Source: an uncultured Paenibacillaceae bacterium (GTDB lineage: Bacteria > Bacillota > Bacilli > Aneurinibacillales > Aneurinibacillaceae). From it: DNA of 64,000 nt. Position 1 is the stretch's first letter. Every line of letters begins with the position of its first letter. The notes beneath the pieces were generated by a model. That model searched no databases. It saw nothing but the letters and a program-made list of their open reading frames with translations, and had not been told where the DNA came from. This document shows, piece after piece, positions 45,416 through 54,605 of this stretch. Where the stretch lies: NCBI GenBank assembly GCA_946478845.1, contig CAMLDI010000014.1:1-64000 (forward strand). The letters run 5' to 3'. The position numbers and the translations under genes are program-made.

Positions 45416-45720
45416 ACGTACCCCCACTGAGAACCTTGCGGTTCCTGTTTCAGTGGGGGCTTGAGTTAGCCACTCAGGTCTCCTCTCTCAATGTTGAGAC
45501 GATTTGACGCTCTGAATAGCAAGCACGATTAAGCACTCCCCAAACACTGTTTTTGGTTGGTACTGGCGACGAACGATCGCTTTCCCACTTGCACCACCCT
45601 TCCGAAAAAGAGCAGTTCTTCCTTATGGAAGAAGCCACCGCTCAGATTGCTCTGGCGTGTACTACAAGCCCCGACAAGTCGAGTACACATGGATGGTTGA
45701 CGCACCCACTAAGCTATGCG
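45416..45720 (-). ncRNA. Candidate omega RNA (reRNA) of the TnpB element
   Basis: The non-coding 290 bases between tnpB and the right end are GC-rich and full of pairing segments on the minus strand, ending in a long hairpin (CCCCCACTGA...TCAGTGGGGG). This is the place and form of the guide RNA of TnpB proteins: the scaffold overlaps the end of the gene and the guide is the flanking sequence beyond the element end, here starting near 45410. Exact ends were not determined. Confidence 0.55.
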
Positions 45721-47064
45721 CGAAGCAACAGCCTTACGTTTTTGTACTTCCGTTTTTGTTGGAGTTTTCACTTTGAGATTTTCGTCCAATACTACAACTT
45801 CTGATTTACGCAAAATATTCAATGCGCCATTAATGTCAGCATGAATACATTGTCCTGTTTTAGTTCGATACAGACCCCGCTTTATACGTTTACCACTAAA
45901 TGAGTAGGTCGATTTATCATCCTTTGACCAGACAGGAATCGTATCTTTGTCTAGGAAACTAGCTTTTGATGTATAGCTTTCTTCTTGCTTCACGAAACGA
46001 ATGCCCTTTTTCAAACATTTGTTTTCGATTGCAGAAATCAGTTTATTAAATGGAATTTGAACAAATTTCTGATTGTTCTTTTTCCCCATATCAGACTCTT
46101 GTTTCCAACCAGCATTATAGCCGACAACAATTGTATCGATGCTTAATTCGTTTACCTTTTTGAAAAGTAGGCCTACGGCTTGCGAGATATAACCGTCGAT
46201 TTGTTTTTCACGTTTGCCCCAAAGTTTCGCCATAGGGTTTGTCACGATCCGTTTTGAAATGCCGTTTTCGATATTTTTCTGTTGCAGATTGCTGATCGTT
46301 TTGTTGAAGTATTGGTTGATGGACTTTAGCTTTTTACCATCAATCAAGAACGTATCACCGTTATTTGTTGCACAACTCATTATGTTGTCCACACCTAAAT
46401 CGCAACTCAAAGCGTTAATCGTTGTCGTTGGTTGTTTCTTCATTTGAGGGACTTGCATTTCATACGTGTAATGCACCTCAAAGAACCGATCTTTTTGCTT
46501 TGGTACGATTTCAATGTATGAAATTTTCTTGTTCAACAAATTTTTAGGCATACGAATTTTGATAGAACCAAAACGCTTTCTGAATTCAACATTCATCGGA
46601 ATCGCCCAGTATCCGTCTTTATCCACTTTTGGCACTTGGTAGATTTCGATAATGCGTTTCTCCGTAGAGCGGGAATACTTCGGAAACTTGGGGCGACCAG
46701 TGAATTCCTCAGGGTTTTCCTTCCATTTTTTTATCGCTTCAAAAAAACTCTTCACTTCTGAATACAAAGTTCTGCGAATGGCTTGAACGGAGTTTGATTG
46801 AACTCCCCAATAGTTCACATCCCCTTGCATGGCAGCGTCAACTTCTTTCACGGTTGCAATCTTGCCGTTGTTTAAATAGCTTTGTTTAATCGTATACAAT
46901 CCAACATTGCGCAACGCTTTTGAACTATGGGACATACGTTGAAGAAGGCGGAATTCTTTAGCCGTAAGGACACTACTTCCGATATTCTGTTTCTGAGTGA
47001 AACGTTGAATGTTTTCGGTTTTCTTTTTTTTACGCAATACTTTAACTGGTTTCTTCTTAGACAT
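45709..47064 (-). CDS. tnpB: TnpB RNA-guided nuclease (OrfB family)
   Basis: 451 residues from the ATG at 47064 (AAAGGCGG upstream). The RuvC-like nuclease residues are present: D222 in SCDLGVDN, E361/E362 in KQEESYTSKAS, and D410 in HADINGALNIL. In place of the usual four-Cys zinc finger it has the SFSGKRIKRGLY segment with no Cys pair, as in one TnpB subfamily. TnpB cuts DNA guided by the RNA made from the element's right end and keeps the element at its site. The basic N-terminus is intact; all domains look complete. Confidence 0.9.
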   Translation of the reverse strand: MSKKKPVKVLRKKKKTENIQRFTQKQNIGSSVLTAKEFRLLQRMSHSSKALRNVGLYTIKQSYLNNGKIATVKEVDAAMQGDVNYWGVQSNSVQAIRRTLYSEVKSFFEAIKKWKENPEEFTGRPKFPKYSRSTEKRIIEIYQVPKVDKDGYWAIPMNVEFRKRFGSIKIRMPKNLLNKKISYIEIVPKQKDRFFEVHYTYEMQVPQMKKQPTTTINALSCDLGVDNIMSCATNNGDTFLIDGKKLKSINQYFNKTISNLQQKNIENGISKRIVTNPMAKLWGKREKQIDGYISQAVGLLFKKVNELSIDTIVVGYNAGWKQESDMGKKNNQKFVQIPFNKLISAIENKCLKKGIRFVKQEESYTSKASFLDKDTIPVWSKDDKSTYSFSGKRIKRGLYRTKTGQCIHADINGALNILRKSEVVVLDENLKVKTPTKTEVQKRKAVASRIA

Positions 47065-47323
47065 TGTGTTCACCGCCTTTCATAGTGAGTCTGAAGCATT
47101 ATTTCATTCCTTGCAATTTAATGTATTGACAAATTACTATCTAATTTCATTATCATTTCATTTCGCACTTATCTACGACTATTATATAATAAAACAAAAA
47201 AATAGCGAATATTTGTTCGTTATGTAGTGAAGAAATTTATTTGAAACAAGAAAAGAGTTCAGCCTATTGTCTGATGGCTATTCATCTCCAACTGAATTGT
47301 TAGGCTCGCGCCCGTAACACAAA
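47065..47323. other. Left flank of the TnpB element
   Basis: No gene. The AT-rich part next to tnpB must hold its promoter. The outer part (47260-47310) can pair AGCCTA with TAGGCT and AGTTCAG with CTGAATT, fitting a left-end hairpin. Confidence 0.4.
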
Positions 47324-47635
47324 TCAGATGGAGTCTTCTTGCCGAAAAGGATAAACACTTAATTTCTCAAAGGCTATTAGAGATTTTTTTGTGATGAGAA
47401 AAATAGCGGTGATAATTGGGATAACGCCAAGAACCAAAAAGAGAATCATTCCTGGAATGAGGAAGGAATGAAAGGGACTATGCTGCAACAATTCATTGGG
47501 CATGTGTAATAGGGAACCAGATGGAGAAAGGATTAGCGCACCCCCACCAAAAACAGCACCAACGCCCAAAAAGAACTGTAAAAATATTAATAACTTGCAG
47601 GCAAAGGGTTTTTTCTCTTTTGCATACATGTGCAA
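47324..47635 (-). pseudogene. Small membrane protein, truncated at the TnpB element
   Basis: 103 residues with two or three helices. It begins with AKEKKPFACKLLIFLQF and ends AFEKLSVYPFRQEDSI right at the element edge. Related small proteins usually go on with another pair of helices. A hydrophobic frame on the other side of the element (about 45340-45415, minus) may be the lost remainder. Thus the gene was probably cut by the insertion (inference). Confidence 0.5.
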
Positions 47636-47931
47636 ATCAACCCCTCATTATTTTTGTATAGCCCTATATTACTATAATTTATTAAGAGATAAATTAATGA
47701 AATCACTTTTATGATCACCCTATCATAGAAGGTGATTTTTTTGTATTCTGTAACTTTTATAAGGGCTAGGATTATTGGAATTGGGAGTAAAAGATAGATC
47801 CTAAGATCGGGAAAATTTCCGGTCTTTTTTTTATAAATAAATATTCCTTAATTTCCTCAAACTATTTTTCTTCTTTTAACGAATATACTTAATAGAATGG
47901 TACTTATCATTTTAGATACACGGGGTTAATT
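47636..47931. other. Gap with two terminator-like hairpins
   Basis: ATCACC/GGTGAT (47714-47736) followed by seven T, and AGATCGG...CCGGTCT (47804-47824) followed by T. No gene lies between, so either a small RNA or relic terminators. A promoter for the ECF operon must lie between 47840 and 47930, but I cannot define it. Confidence 0.4.
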
Positions 47932-48492
47932 ATGGAGAATGAAAAACAGTGGATAAAAAATATTAAAAGAAAGGGCTGCAGTCTTGCTGCCAATCAATTA
48001 ATCTCGAAATACTACAAAGAAATGTATGCATTTATTTATAAGCAAACCATCGATAGAGAGTTATCCCTTGATCTTACTCAGGAGCTTTTTATTTCCGTCT
48101 TAAAGACAATCGATAGTTTTGATGACAAAAAAGCTTCCTTTCGTACCTGGCTTTATAAAATAGCATCGAATAAACTGGTGGATTATTACAGATCCCGGGT
48201 TTACAGACAGGATCAATGCATTCAATTGATCCAGGATTATGATTGTGAAGATGGCCATGATATAACCCTTTCCCTTGAATATAAAGAGGATTTTAAAAAA
48301 GTGGCTGCTCTAATAAACGAGATGGATGCACTATCACAGCAAATCCTACGCCTTAAACTGTTTGGGGAATACACTTTTCAGGAAATTGCAGGAATAGAAA
48401 TGATTCCTCAGTCAACGGTAAAAACAAAATACTATACTGCATTGAAATGGATTAGAGAAAGAATGAAGGAGGAGTATTGTATCAATGAATAA
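47932..48492 (+). CDS. ECF-type RNA polymerase sigma factor
   Basis: 186 residues: region 2 (about 20-85: LISKYYKEMYAFIY, LSLDLTQELFISVL, ASFRTWLYKIASNKLVDYYR) and region 4 (about 125-180: LRLKLFGEYTFQEIAGIEMIPQSTVKTKYYTALKWIRERM). It differs clearly from SigW. The next gene overlaps its end by 8 bases and encodes a membrane protein that may be its anti-sigma factor. Three ABC transporter genes follow in the same operon, so the sigma factor probably drives its own exporter, as SigY does in the yxl operon of B. subtilis. Confidence 0.9.
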   Translation: MENEKQWIKNIKRKGCSLAANQLISKYYKEMYAFIYKQTIDRELSLDLTQELFISVLKTIDSFDDKKASFRTWLYKIASNKLVDYYRSRVYRQDQCIQLIQDYDCEDGHDITLSLEYKEDFKKVAALINEMDALSQQILRLKLFGEYTFQEIAGIEMIPQSTVKTKYYTALKWIRERMKEEYCINE

Positions 48493-49243
48493 GGAAAAGT
48501 TAGAGATCCCTATTCCCGATGAATCTATCATAAAAGAACAAATTGAACAAATTGTTATAGCAGGTGCAAAGAGAAAAGAATCATTTTTTAGTTTTATGAA
48601 AGCCATGTACCAACAAATTGGATTAAAAAATTTATTTTCAGATGGCTCAGAGCTTTTTTTTATCCTGGTAACTGCCATCACTGCGTTAATGATTTTCATC
48701 ATTAAACCTGAGCCAATAGCAGGGCATGTTGATGGTATATATGCTTTCATTTTTTTAATCTCCCCGGTGATCTTTATTATTTTTTCCATTCACTCTTATG
48801 TAAATAAAATCACCAATGGCACATTCGATGTTGAGATGGTCTGTAAATATAATGTATTCCAAATCATTGCCTTCAGAATGCTTGTTTTTAGTGTTATAGC
48901 CATTCTGTTCAATACAATATCCATTGTTTTTATTTTCATGGAATATGAGGAAATCCATTTTTTTAGGGCAGTACTTCTTTCTGTTACAGGGTTGTTTGCC
49001 TTCTCCTTATTTTTTCTATACGTCATGATGAAAGGGCGTACCATGTTTTTTGCCATTTTGACAATCACTGGATGGGTCGCAGGGAATCTATTATTTCGAT
49101 TTTTAGACAATCAGTTGTACCTTGATATCCTGGTAAACATGCCCCTTTCAATATATGTCCTTGTCATCAGTGGAATTCTATATTTTTACTTAAAATCGTT
49201 AAATCGATTGCTTCATTTAAAATATAGGGAGGGTAGTGTTTAA
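48485..49243 (+). CDS. Membrane protein, putative anti-sigma factor
   Basis: 252 residues: a soluble N-terminus of about 55 residues (amphipathic, KLEIPIPDESIIKEQIEQIV), then six helices. No zinc anti-sigma motif. Position directly behind an ECF sigma gene with overlapping ends, and the cytoplasmic N-terminal part, suggest control of the sigma factor; this is inferred from context only. Confidence 0.65.
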   Translation: MNKEKLEIPIPDESIIKEQIEQIVIAGAKRKESFFSFMKAMYQQIGLKNLFSDGSELFFILVTAITALMIFIIKPEPIAGHVDGIYAFIFLISPVIFIIFSIHSYVNKITNGTFDVEMVCKYNVFQIIAFRMLVFSVIAILFNTISIVFIFMEYEEIHFFRAVLLSVTGLFAFSLFFLYVMMKGRTMFFAILTITGWVAGNLLFRFLDNQLYLDILVNMPLSIYVLVISGILYFYLKSLNRLLHLKYREGSV

Positions 49244-49244
49244 T

Positions 49245-50120
49245 ATGTTAATTGTTAAAGAGGTCAGCAAAGATTATGGGAGTTTTTGTGCATTAAACAA
49301 TATTAATTTGGAATTTACTAATGGGGTTTATGGTTTGCTGGCGCCAAATGGTGCCGGAAAAACCACATTAATTAAAATGATGGTCACGTTAATTTCTCCA
49401 ACGAAAGGGGAAATTCTTTACGAAGGAAAAAATATTTTTCATTTGGATGAAGAATATCGTGGACTGCTGGGTTATTTGCCACAGGAGTTTGGGTATTACA
49501 AGAATTATTCACCAAAGCAATACTTAAGCTATTTAGCAGCATTAAAAGGAATGGGAAAAAAAGAATCGAGTAATAGAATAGAGGAATTATTGGAGAAAGT
49601 GGCTTTAAAGGATGTAGAGAATAAGAAAATGAAGAAGTTTTCCGGAGGTATGATTCAACGTGTTGGAATTGCTCAGGCTTTATTAAACGATCCGAAAATC
49701 CTTATTTTGGACGAGCCTACTGCAGGACTGGATCCAAAGGAACGAGCCAGGTTCCGCCACTTGCTTTCAGAGTTGGCCCGAGAGAGATTGGTGATTATAT
49801 CAACCCATATTGTTTCAGATATTGAATCGATTGCTAATGAAGTAATCATGATAAAAAATCAGCAAATTCTATACAAAGATTCCGTAGAAAAAATCTGTGA
49901 TTCTTTAAAAGGAAGTGTTTATGAGGCTACTATCCCCTATGAGCAATTAGATTCTTTTAGAAAAAAAGTAATCATTCTTGCAGAAAAACAGGAATACGGA
50001 AAGATGATTGTGCGTTTTATTTCCAGGCAGGAGGCAAATTTAGATTGGGTAAAGGTAGCACCTCATTTGGAAGATGTTTTTCTCTATGAATACCGGGATG
50101 AACAAAGTGCGGTAGTGTGA
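49245..50120 (+). CDS. ABC transporter ATP-binding protein
   Basis: 291 residues from the ATG at 49245. Walker A APNGAGKTT, Q-loop YLPQEFGYY, signature FSGGMIQRVGIAQ, Walker B ILILDEPTAGLD, H-loop ISTHIV, and a C-terminal extension of about 80 residues. Overlaps the next gene (GTG inside the stop). Part of the ECF operon. Confidence 0.92.
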   Translation: MLIVKEVSKDYGSFCALNNINLEFTNGVYGLLAPNGAGKTTLIKMMVTLISPTKGEILYEGKNIFHLDEEYRGLLGYLPQEFGYYKNYSPKQYLSYLAALKGMGKKESSNRIEELLEKVALKDVENKKMKKFSGGMIQRVGIAQALLNDPKILILDEPTAGLDPKERARFRHLLSELARERLVIISTHIVSDIESIANEVIMIKNQQILYKDSVEKICDSLKGSVYEATIPYEQLDSFRKKVIILAEKQEYGKMIVRFISRQEANLDWVKVAPHLEDVFLYEYRDEQSAVV

Positions 50121-51271
50121 GTACCATGAGAATTATTCTACTTGAATCTAAAAAAGGTTTCACTTCTCCTATTCTTATTGGACTTATTCTTCTGTTTTCA
50201 GCCTTTAACCTATTTTTGATTTTTAATCATGCAAATCGTGCAGAGGAATTGAAAGTTGTAAACCAGGTCATAGATACATATGGCGTTCAGATTACTCAAG
50301 ATTCTTTATCCCGATTTAAAGAGGATTTGCAAAAAGATTCTTTATCTGAACCATTGAAGTTAAAAGAGATGTATGTAAATCTTGCTGAAAGCATTGATAG
50401 CCAATATGGCCAGATTGATTGGAACAAAGTTGCTGAGGCCGAAATCCGCAAGTACCGATTAAGTGGCAGCGCTGCACAGATATTGCGAGATGAGTATAGG
50501 GAATTTTCACAACGGTTTCAAGAAATGATAAGAAATGGCGAACACAAAGAGTGGTTTTTTCCGGGAAATCCCTATATGATGCATAGCTTTTTATTCCGTA
50601 CCCTGTTCGGCCATTTATTATTTGAATCTTTAATTTTAATTGTGTTAGGAACATCATTAATTTCCAATTTTGAGTTTGAAAACAAAACCCATTTAGTCAC
50701 TTATGCAACAAAAAGAGGCCGAAAGATAATGAAAGACAAGCTTGGTGCATCTATTATCATTTCAACGGCTATCACTGCTTTTTTGTTTATTATTACTCTG
50801 GTGACTTATTTTTCGGTTTTCGATTACTCCCATTTATGGGGAAATTCTATTAGCAGTGCTTTAAATTGGGAGTACCGGTTACCCTATGTCACATGGTGGA
50901 ACATGTCTTTTTTATCCTATCTGATTTGGGCCATTGTACTTTTATATGTTAGTTTGCTATTGTTTTCCGCAATTACTTTTGTGATTTCAGTACTTGTAAG
51001 GAATAATTATTTTACTTTCTTTCTCTTTGCTGTTTTTTTCGTTATTGGGTTTATGCTCCCAGGTTTTATGCCTGTATCTACAGGTTTGATTTTTGTTGCC
51101 GGATATAATTTATCTGCTCTCGTCATGAATCCCCATATATTTTTTATGGGAAGCGGAGGCATGACGATGTTTAAAAATTATGAAGCAATTACATTGGGTG
51201 TGTGGACGATTATTACCAGTGTTCTGTGTTTCTTTTCCCTTAAAAAGTTTAATAGACTGGAAATTCATTAA
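50117..51271 (+). CDS. ABC transporter permease (ECF operon, first)
   Basis: 384 residues. One helix at about 17-35, then a polar, Glu/Lys-rich extracellular domain to about residue 160, then five or six helices. The start GTG at 50117 overlaps the ATPase stop; an ATG at 50126 is an alternative. The large outside domain is shared with the next permease, suggesting sensing or export of a peptide. Confidence 0.82.
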   Translation: MSTMRIILLESKKGFTSPILIGLILLFSAFNLFLIFNHANRAEELKVVNQVIDTYGVQITQDSLSRFKEDLQKDSLSEPLKLKEMYVNLAESIDSQYGQIDWNKVAEAEIRKYRLSGSAAQILRDEYREFSQRFQEMIRNGEHKEWFFPGNPYMMHSFLFRTLFGHLLFESLILIVLGTSLISNFEFENKTHLVTYATKRGRKIMKDKLGASIIISTAITAFLFIITLVTYFSVFDYSHLWGNSISSALNWEYRLPYVTWWNMSFLSYLIWAIVLLYVSLLLFSAITFVISVLVRNNYFTFFLFAVFFVIGFMLPGFMPVSTGLIFVAGYNLSALVMNPHIFFMGSGGMTMFKNYEAITLGVWTIITSVLCFFSLKKFNRLEIH

Positions 51272-51282
51272 GGAGAAACCAT

Positions 51283-52422
51283 ATGAGAATCTTACTAAAT
51301 GAAATGAAGAAAATACTGGACTGGAGAATGCTGAGTCTCCTTGTTATTGTGAATAGTTTACTTTATTTTCTTTTGATAGATTTTAATATTAAGCATTTTC
51401 CCAACGGCAGGCCTGAGCTGGATTCCTATAATATTGGCGTGGAAATGATTAATAAGTACGGAACAGATATGGATGAAGGAGAATTCCAGGACTTTAAAAA
51501 GACTTATGATGCCCAGGTCGAAGAAGCCAATGGTTATTTGCAATCCCACAAGGAGTTTGTGGATGCTGGGATTAAATCCTATGAGGATTTTAAAAATATT
51601 GATATGAATAATGAAAAATTAGTTAAGCTTCGGCAGAAGGTAGTGTTTGAGGAACAGGTGACAGCATTTTGGGAACTGCAAGAGAGAGAAAGATTAATTG
51701 AATTTTACAATTCTAAGGAACAAAATTTAGATGCTAGGAAAAAAGATGTGAGTACCAGTGAAAAAATGCGATTGGATGAATTAAAAAATGCTGGGCACTT
51801 TCAAGTTTATACGGAAGTTGCTATAGAGAATTATAAATTTTTTATTTTTAACGTAGCTATTACTATTATTTTAAGTGTTGTACTAGTTATTTCACCTCTT
51901 TTTATTAAAGATCGATCAAGGAAATTACTAGATTTGCAGTATACAACGAGGAAAGGAAGAAATCTTTATAAAACAAAAGTAGCTGCTGGACTGATTTCCG
52001 CTTTTTTAGTAATTACAACTTTATTGGCTGTGTATTTTAGCTTTTATTCATTAAATAATACATCTATGTTTTTTAACCTGCCTATTTATGTATTTATTGG
52101 AGTTCCTTACTGGTATGATATAACCTTCTTCCAATATATTGTTTTGACAGTAATCGCTATTTATACTCTGGGATTCATCTTTGCCCTTTTGTCCATGTCT
52201 TTTTCAACTCGTATGCCAAATTATATTTCCTTAATTGGCATTCAAATTCCATTGGTTGTGACGATGACTTCTTATGGATTAGAGTATTTAATGACTCATA
52301 TCATTAGTTTAAGGATGTCTCAATGGGTAGTTCCTACAGTTTATAGTGGGATGGTTTTAATCAGTATTTTGTTTGTTATGATCATGTGGAGAAAAGAGAA
52401 GAAAAGGGATATCTTGATTTGA
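51283..52422 (+). CDS. ABC transporter permease (ECF operon, second)
   Basis: 379 residues with the same plan as the preceding one: first helix about 16-34, outside domain to about 185, then six helices. AAGGAG is well spaced. The gene ends the operon before a strong terminator. The two permeases are clearly different, so a heterodimer is likely. Confidence 0.82.
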   Translation: MRILLNEMKKILDWRMLSLLVIVNSLLYFLLIDFNIKHFPNGRPELDSYNIGVEMINKYGTDMDEGEFQDFKKTYDAQVEEANGYLQSHKEFVDAGIKSYEDFKNIDMNNEKLVKLRQKVVFEEQVTAFWELQERERLIEFYNSKEQNLDARKKDVSTSEKMRLDELKNAGHFQVYTEVAIENYKFFIFNVAITIILSVVLVISPLFIKDRSRKLLDLQYTTRKGRNLYKTKVAAGLISAFLVITTLLAVYFSFYSLNNTSMFFNLPIYVFIGVPYWYDITFFQYIVLTVIAIYTLGFIFALLSMSFSTRMPNYISLIGIQIPLVVTMTSYGLEYLMTHIISLRMSQWVVPTVYSGMVLISILFVMIMWRKEKKRDILI

Positions 52423-52423
52423 A

Positions 52424-52462
52424 AACAGGGCAGCGTGTATTATCCGCTGCCCTGTTTTTTTA
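52424..52462 (+). terminator. Terminator of the ECF/ABC operon
   Basis: AAACAGGGCAGCG and CGCTGCCCTGTTT form a perfect 13-bp stem with an 8-base loop and seven T. Confidence 0.9.
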
Positions 52463-52513
52463 AAGATGATATGATACATTTATAAAAGTTTATCATTAAG
52501 GAGATTTACGATC

Positions 52514-53500
52514 TTGAAAGCCAAATGCATTAAATTTTATGAGTTTGGAAGACCTGAAGAGGTTTTAAAGGTGGAAAGCAAAGAGATTCAACTACCTACG
52601 AGTGGCGAGGTACTTGTACGCATGATTGCTCGTCCCATAAACCCGTCTGATCTTATTCCCATTCGCGGGTCGTACGCCCATCGAATTCCTTTGCCCTGCA
52701 TACCCGGTTATGAAGGGGTAGGGGTTGTAGAAGAGGTAGGACCTGGCATTTCTCAAGAACTGCTAGGTAAAAGGGTGTTGCCTTTACGGGGAGAAGGGAC
52801 CTGGCAAGACTACGTGAAAACAACTGCAGACTTAGCTGTACCCATCCCTCATTCAATTGCCGATGATATTGCAGCTCAACTATATATCAATCCAATTACT
52901 GCCTGGATTACCGCAACAGAAGTACTTGCATTAAAACCTGGTGATTTTTTGCTGGTGAATGCCTGCGGGTCCTCCATTGGGCGTATTTTTGCCCAGTTAT
53001 CTAACATTCTTGGGTTTAAGCTCATTGCTGTTACCAGAAATGATGCCTACACACAGGAGTTGCTGCAATTGGGTGCTTCTTATGTGATAAATACGTCAAT
53101 TTCATCTTTGCGGGAGACGGTGATGGAAATCACCAATGGCCGGGGAGCAACTGCTGGGATTGATTCGGTGGGTGGAGCAGAAGGAACGGAATTAGCCTAT
53201 TGTTTACAACCCAATGGGAATTATTTAGCCATTGGCCTATTATCCGGAATACCGGTGAACTGGACAGAGATTTCCAAAAAGGCTCAAGTCAACCTAAAAT
53301 TATTTCACTTACGCCATTGGAATAGTCGTATACCTATACAAACTTGGCAGGAAACTTTCAGTCGTTTGATTACGTTAATAGAAGAGAAAAAATTAATGTT
53401 TAGGAAGCCTGAATCATATTTCAGTCTAATGGATATAAAGGAGGCAGTGCGAGTGGCTGAATCCCCTAGAAGGAACAAGGGAAAGATTTTCTTGGCCTAA
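52514..53500 (+). CDS. MDR-family oxidoreductase (enoyl reductase/quinone reductase-like)
   Basis: 328 residues, TTG start with AAGGAG upstream. Zinc-free medium-chain dehydrogenase fold: N-terminal GroES-like domain (NPSDLIPIRGSY, PGYEGVGVVEEVG) and a nucleotide-binding domain (LLVNACGSSIGRIFAQL, GIDSVGG). The NPSD motif and lack of zinc Cys fit the MECR-like trans-2-enoyl reductase / quinone oxidoreductase branch using NADPH. The substrate is unknown. Monocistronic or with the next gene. Confidence 0.85.
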   Translation: MKAKCIKFYEFGRPEEVLKVESKEIQLPTSGEVLVRMIARPINPSDLIPIRGSYAHRIPLPCIPGYEGVGVVEEVGPGISQELLGKRVLPLRGEGTWQDYVKTTADLAVPIPHSIADDIAAQLYINPITAWITATEVLALKPGDFLLVNACGSSIGRIFAQLSNILGFKLIAVTRNDAYTQELLQLGASYVINTSISSLRETVMEITNGRGATAGIDSVGGAEGTELAYCLQPNGNYLAIGLLSGIPVNWTEISKKAQVNLKLFHLRHWNSRIPIQTWQETFSRLITLIEEKKLMFRKPESYFSLMDIKEAVRVAESPRRNKGKIFLA

Positions 53501-53530
53501 TTAGTCTAAAGTAGAAAGGGTGAAATGGTG

Positions 53531-54178
53531 ATGTTTAAGAAGAAGTCTGTTCTGTGGATTTTTGTTTTCGTTTTTATAGTACTGATTGGCACTGTGGGTT
53601 GTACCAACCCTCCGACCAACCCTCCGGCCGATCCTCCAGCCAACACTGGACAAGATGGAAATGGAGGAAATGCAAACAATCCTCCCTCTCAAACGAATGA
53701 TGAACAAAAGGAATTAATCAATAGAATTGTTGATTTAGCTAAACAGGGGAAAGTGATAAACAGTCCATTTGCGGCGAAAAATAATGTGATTGATGATGTG
53801 GAAAAGGCGTGGGGAAATCCTGATAAACAAGATTATGTTGCAGATGCAAAGGGGACCTACTGTACTTATGAGAAGCGGGGAGCTGTTTTTGCTTTTAACA
53901 AAGGTATGCAAATATTTGAAGTGAGATCCTTTGATAACCAGGTAAAAGCGATTACAATAGAAGATGTGAGAATGGTTTTAGGTACCCCAGCTCATGATAA
54001 AATTATCTTTGGCAATCAGCATATTATTGGCTATAAGGTAAATGAAACCTATAAGTTGGAGTTTGTCTTCCCTAAAGAGAGTGCCGAGAATCCTAATCCA
54101 ACCCTGGATCATATGAACGTTTTATATCCGGCGGGGACAGTGAATAGTATGAAAGGGGATCCGGGAAGAGAGTGGTAA
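53531..54178 (+). CDS. DUF4309 (YjgB-like) lipoprotein
   Basis: About 215 residues from the ATG at 53531 (AAAGGGTG eight bases before). Lipobox VGC near residue 24, then a low-complexity Pro/Asn linker (NPPTNPPADPPANTGQDG), then a DUF4309 domain with two repeats (INSPFAAKNNVIDDVEKAWGNP and AITIEDVRMVLGTP). Anchored at the outer membrane face; the B. subtilis homologue YjgB has no known role. Terminator at 54257-54300. Confidence 0.82.
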   Translation: MFKKKSVLWIFVFVFIVLIGTVGCTNPPTNPPADPPANTGQDGNGGNANNPPSQTNDEQKELINRIVDLAKQGKVINSPFAAKNNVIDDVEKAWGNPDKQDYVADAKGTYCTYEKRGAVFAFNKGMQIFEVRSFDNQVKAITIEDVRMVLGTPAHDKIIFGNQHIIGYKVNETYKLEFVFPKESAENPNPTLDHMNVLYPAGTVNSMKGDPGREW

Positions 54179-54605
54179 TTCACCTCATTATATATTGAAA
54201 AACCTCTGGGGTTTAAGTATTATCAAGACCTAAATTAAATAAAGTTAGATAAATTAAAGGAAATAACATATTTTATATGACAAATATGTTATTTCCTTTC
54301 TTCTTCAATTAACGGAGAAATATTTGTGTTAAAAGGCTAAAAGATTATTGATGGTGGCGGATTAATTTAAGACATTATCCTTTATAAGTAAATGTAGGTT
54401 GTAATAACGTTGAATACTTTAACTTTTTATACCTAACTATTTTATGTCCTCCGATACACTTGTTTGTAGCACCAATACTGTTACAAAATCGTCAACCTTT
54501 TGATGGTGAAAAATCCGCTAGGTTTGTCCTTTAAATGACTATACCAATTTTTATGATACTAATATACTGTAATTGTAACATACTAGAAGAAAGGAAGACA
54601 AAATA
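54179..54605. other. Gap with one terminator
   Basis: AAAGGAAATAACATATTT-type hairpin at 54257-54300 (perfect arms GGAAATAACATAT / ATATGTTATTTCC) ends the lipoprotein gene. The following 300 bases are AT-rich with no gene or box that I recognise. Confidence 0.5.

Larger units (their letters stand above)
45415..47330 (-). mobile_element. Solo TnpB element (IS200/IS605 group, IS1341-like)
   Basis: The only gene is tnpB (45709-47064); no Y1 transposase tnpA is present, so it should need one in trans. The right end (low coordinate) is marked by a strong hairpin with CCCCCACTGA/CAGTGGGGG at 45420-45459. The left side holds an imperfect hairpin with AGCCTA/TAGGCT at about 47263-47305. The boundaries are estimates: no target duplication is expected for this group, and the neighbour gene at 47324 stops abruptly at the edge. 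Confidence 0.6.

Noticed and set aside
45553..45804. Plus-strand frame across the end of the TnpB element
   Set aside because: It overlaps tnpB and the structured RNA region antisense, with no ribosome site or family motif.
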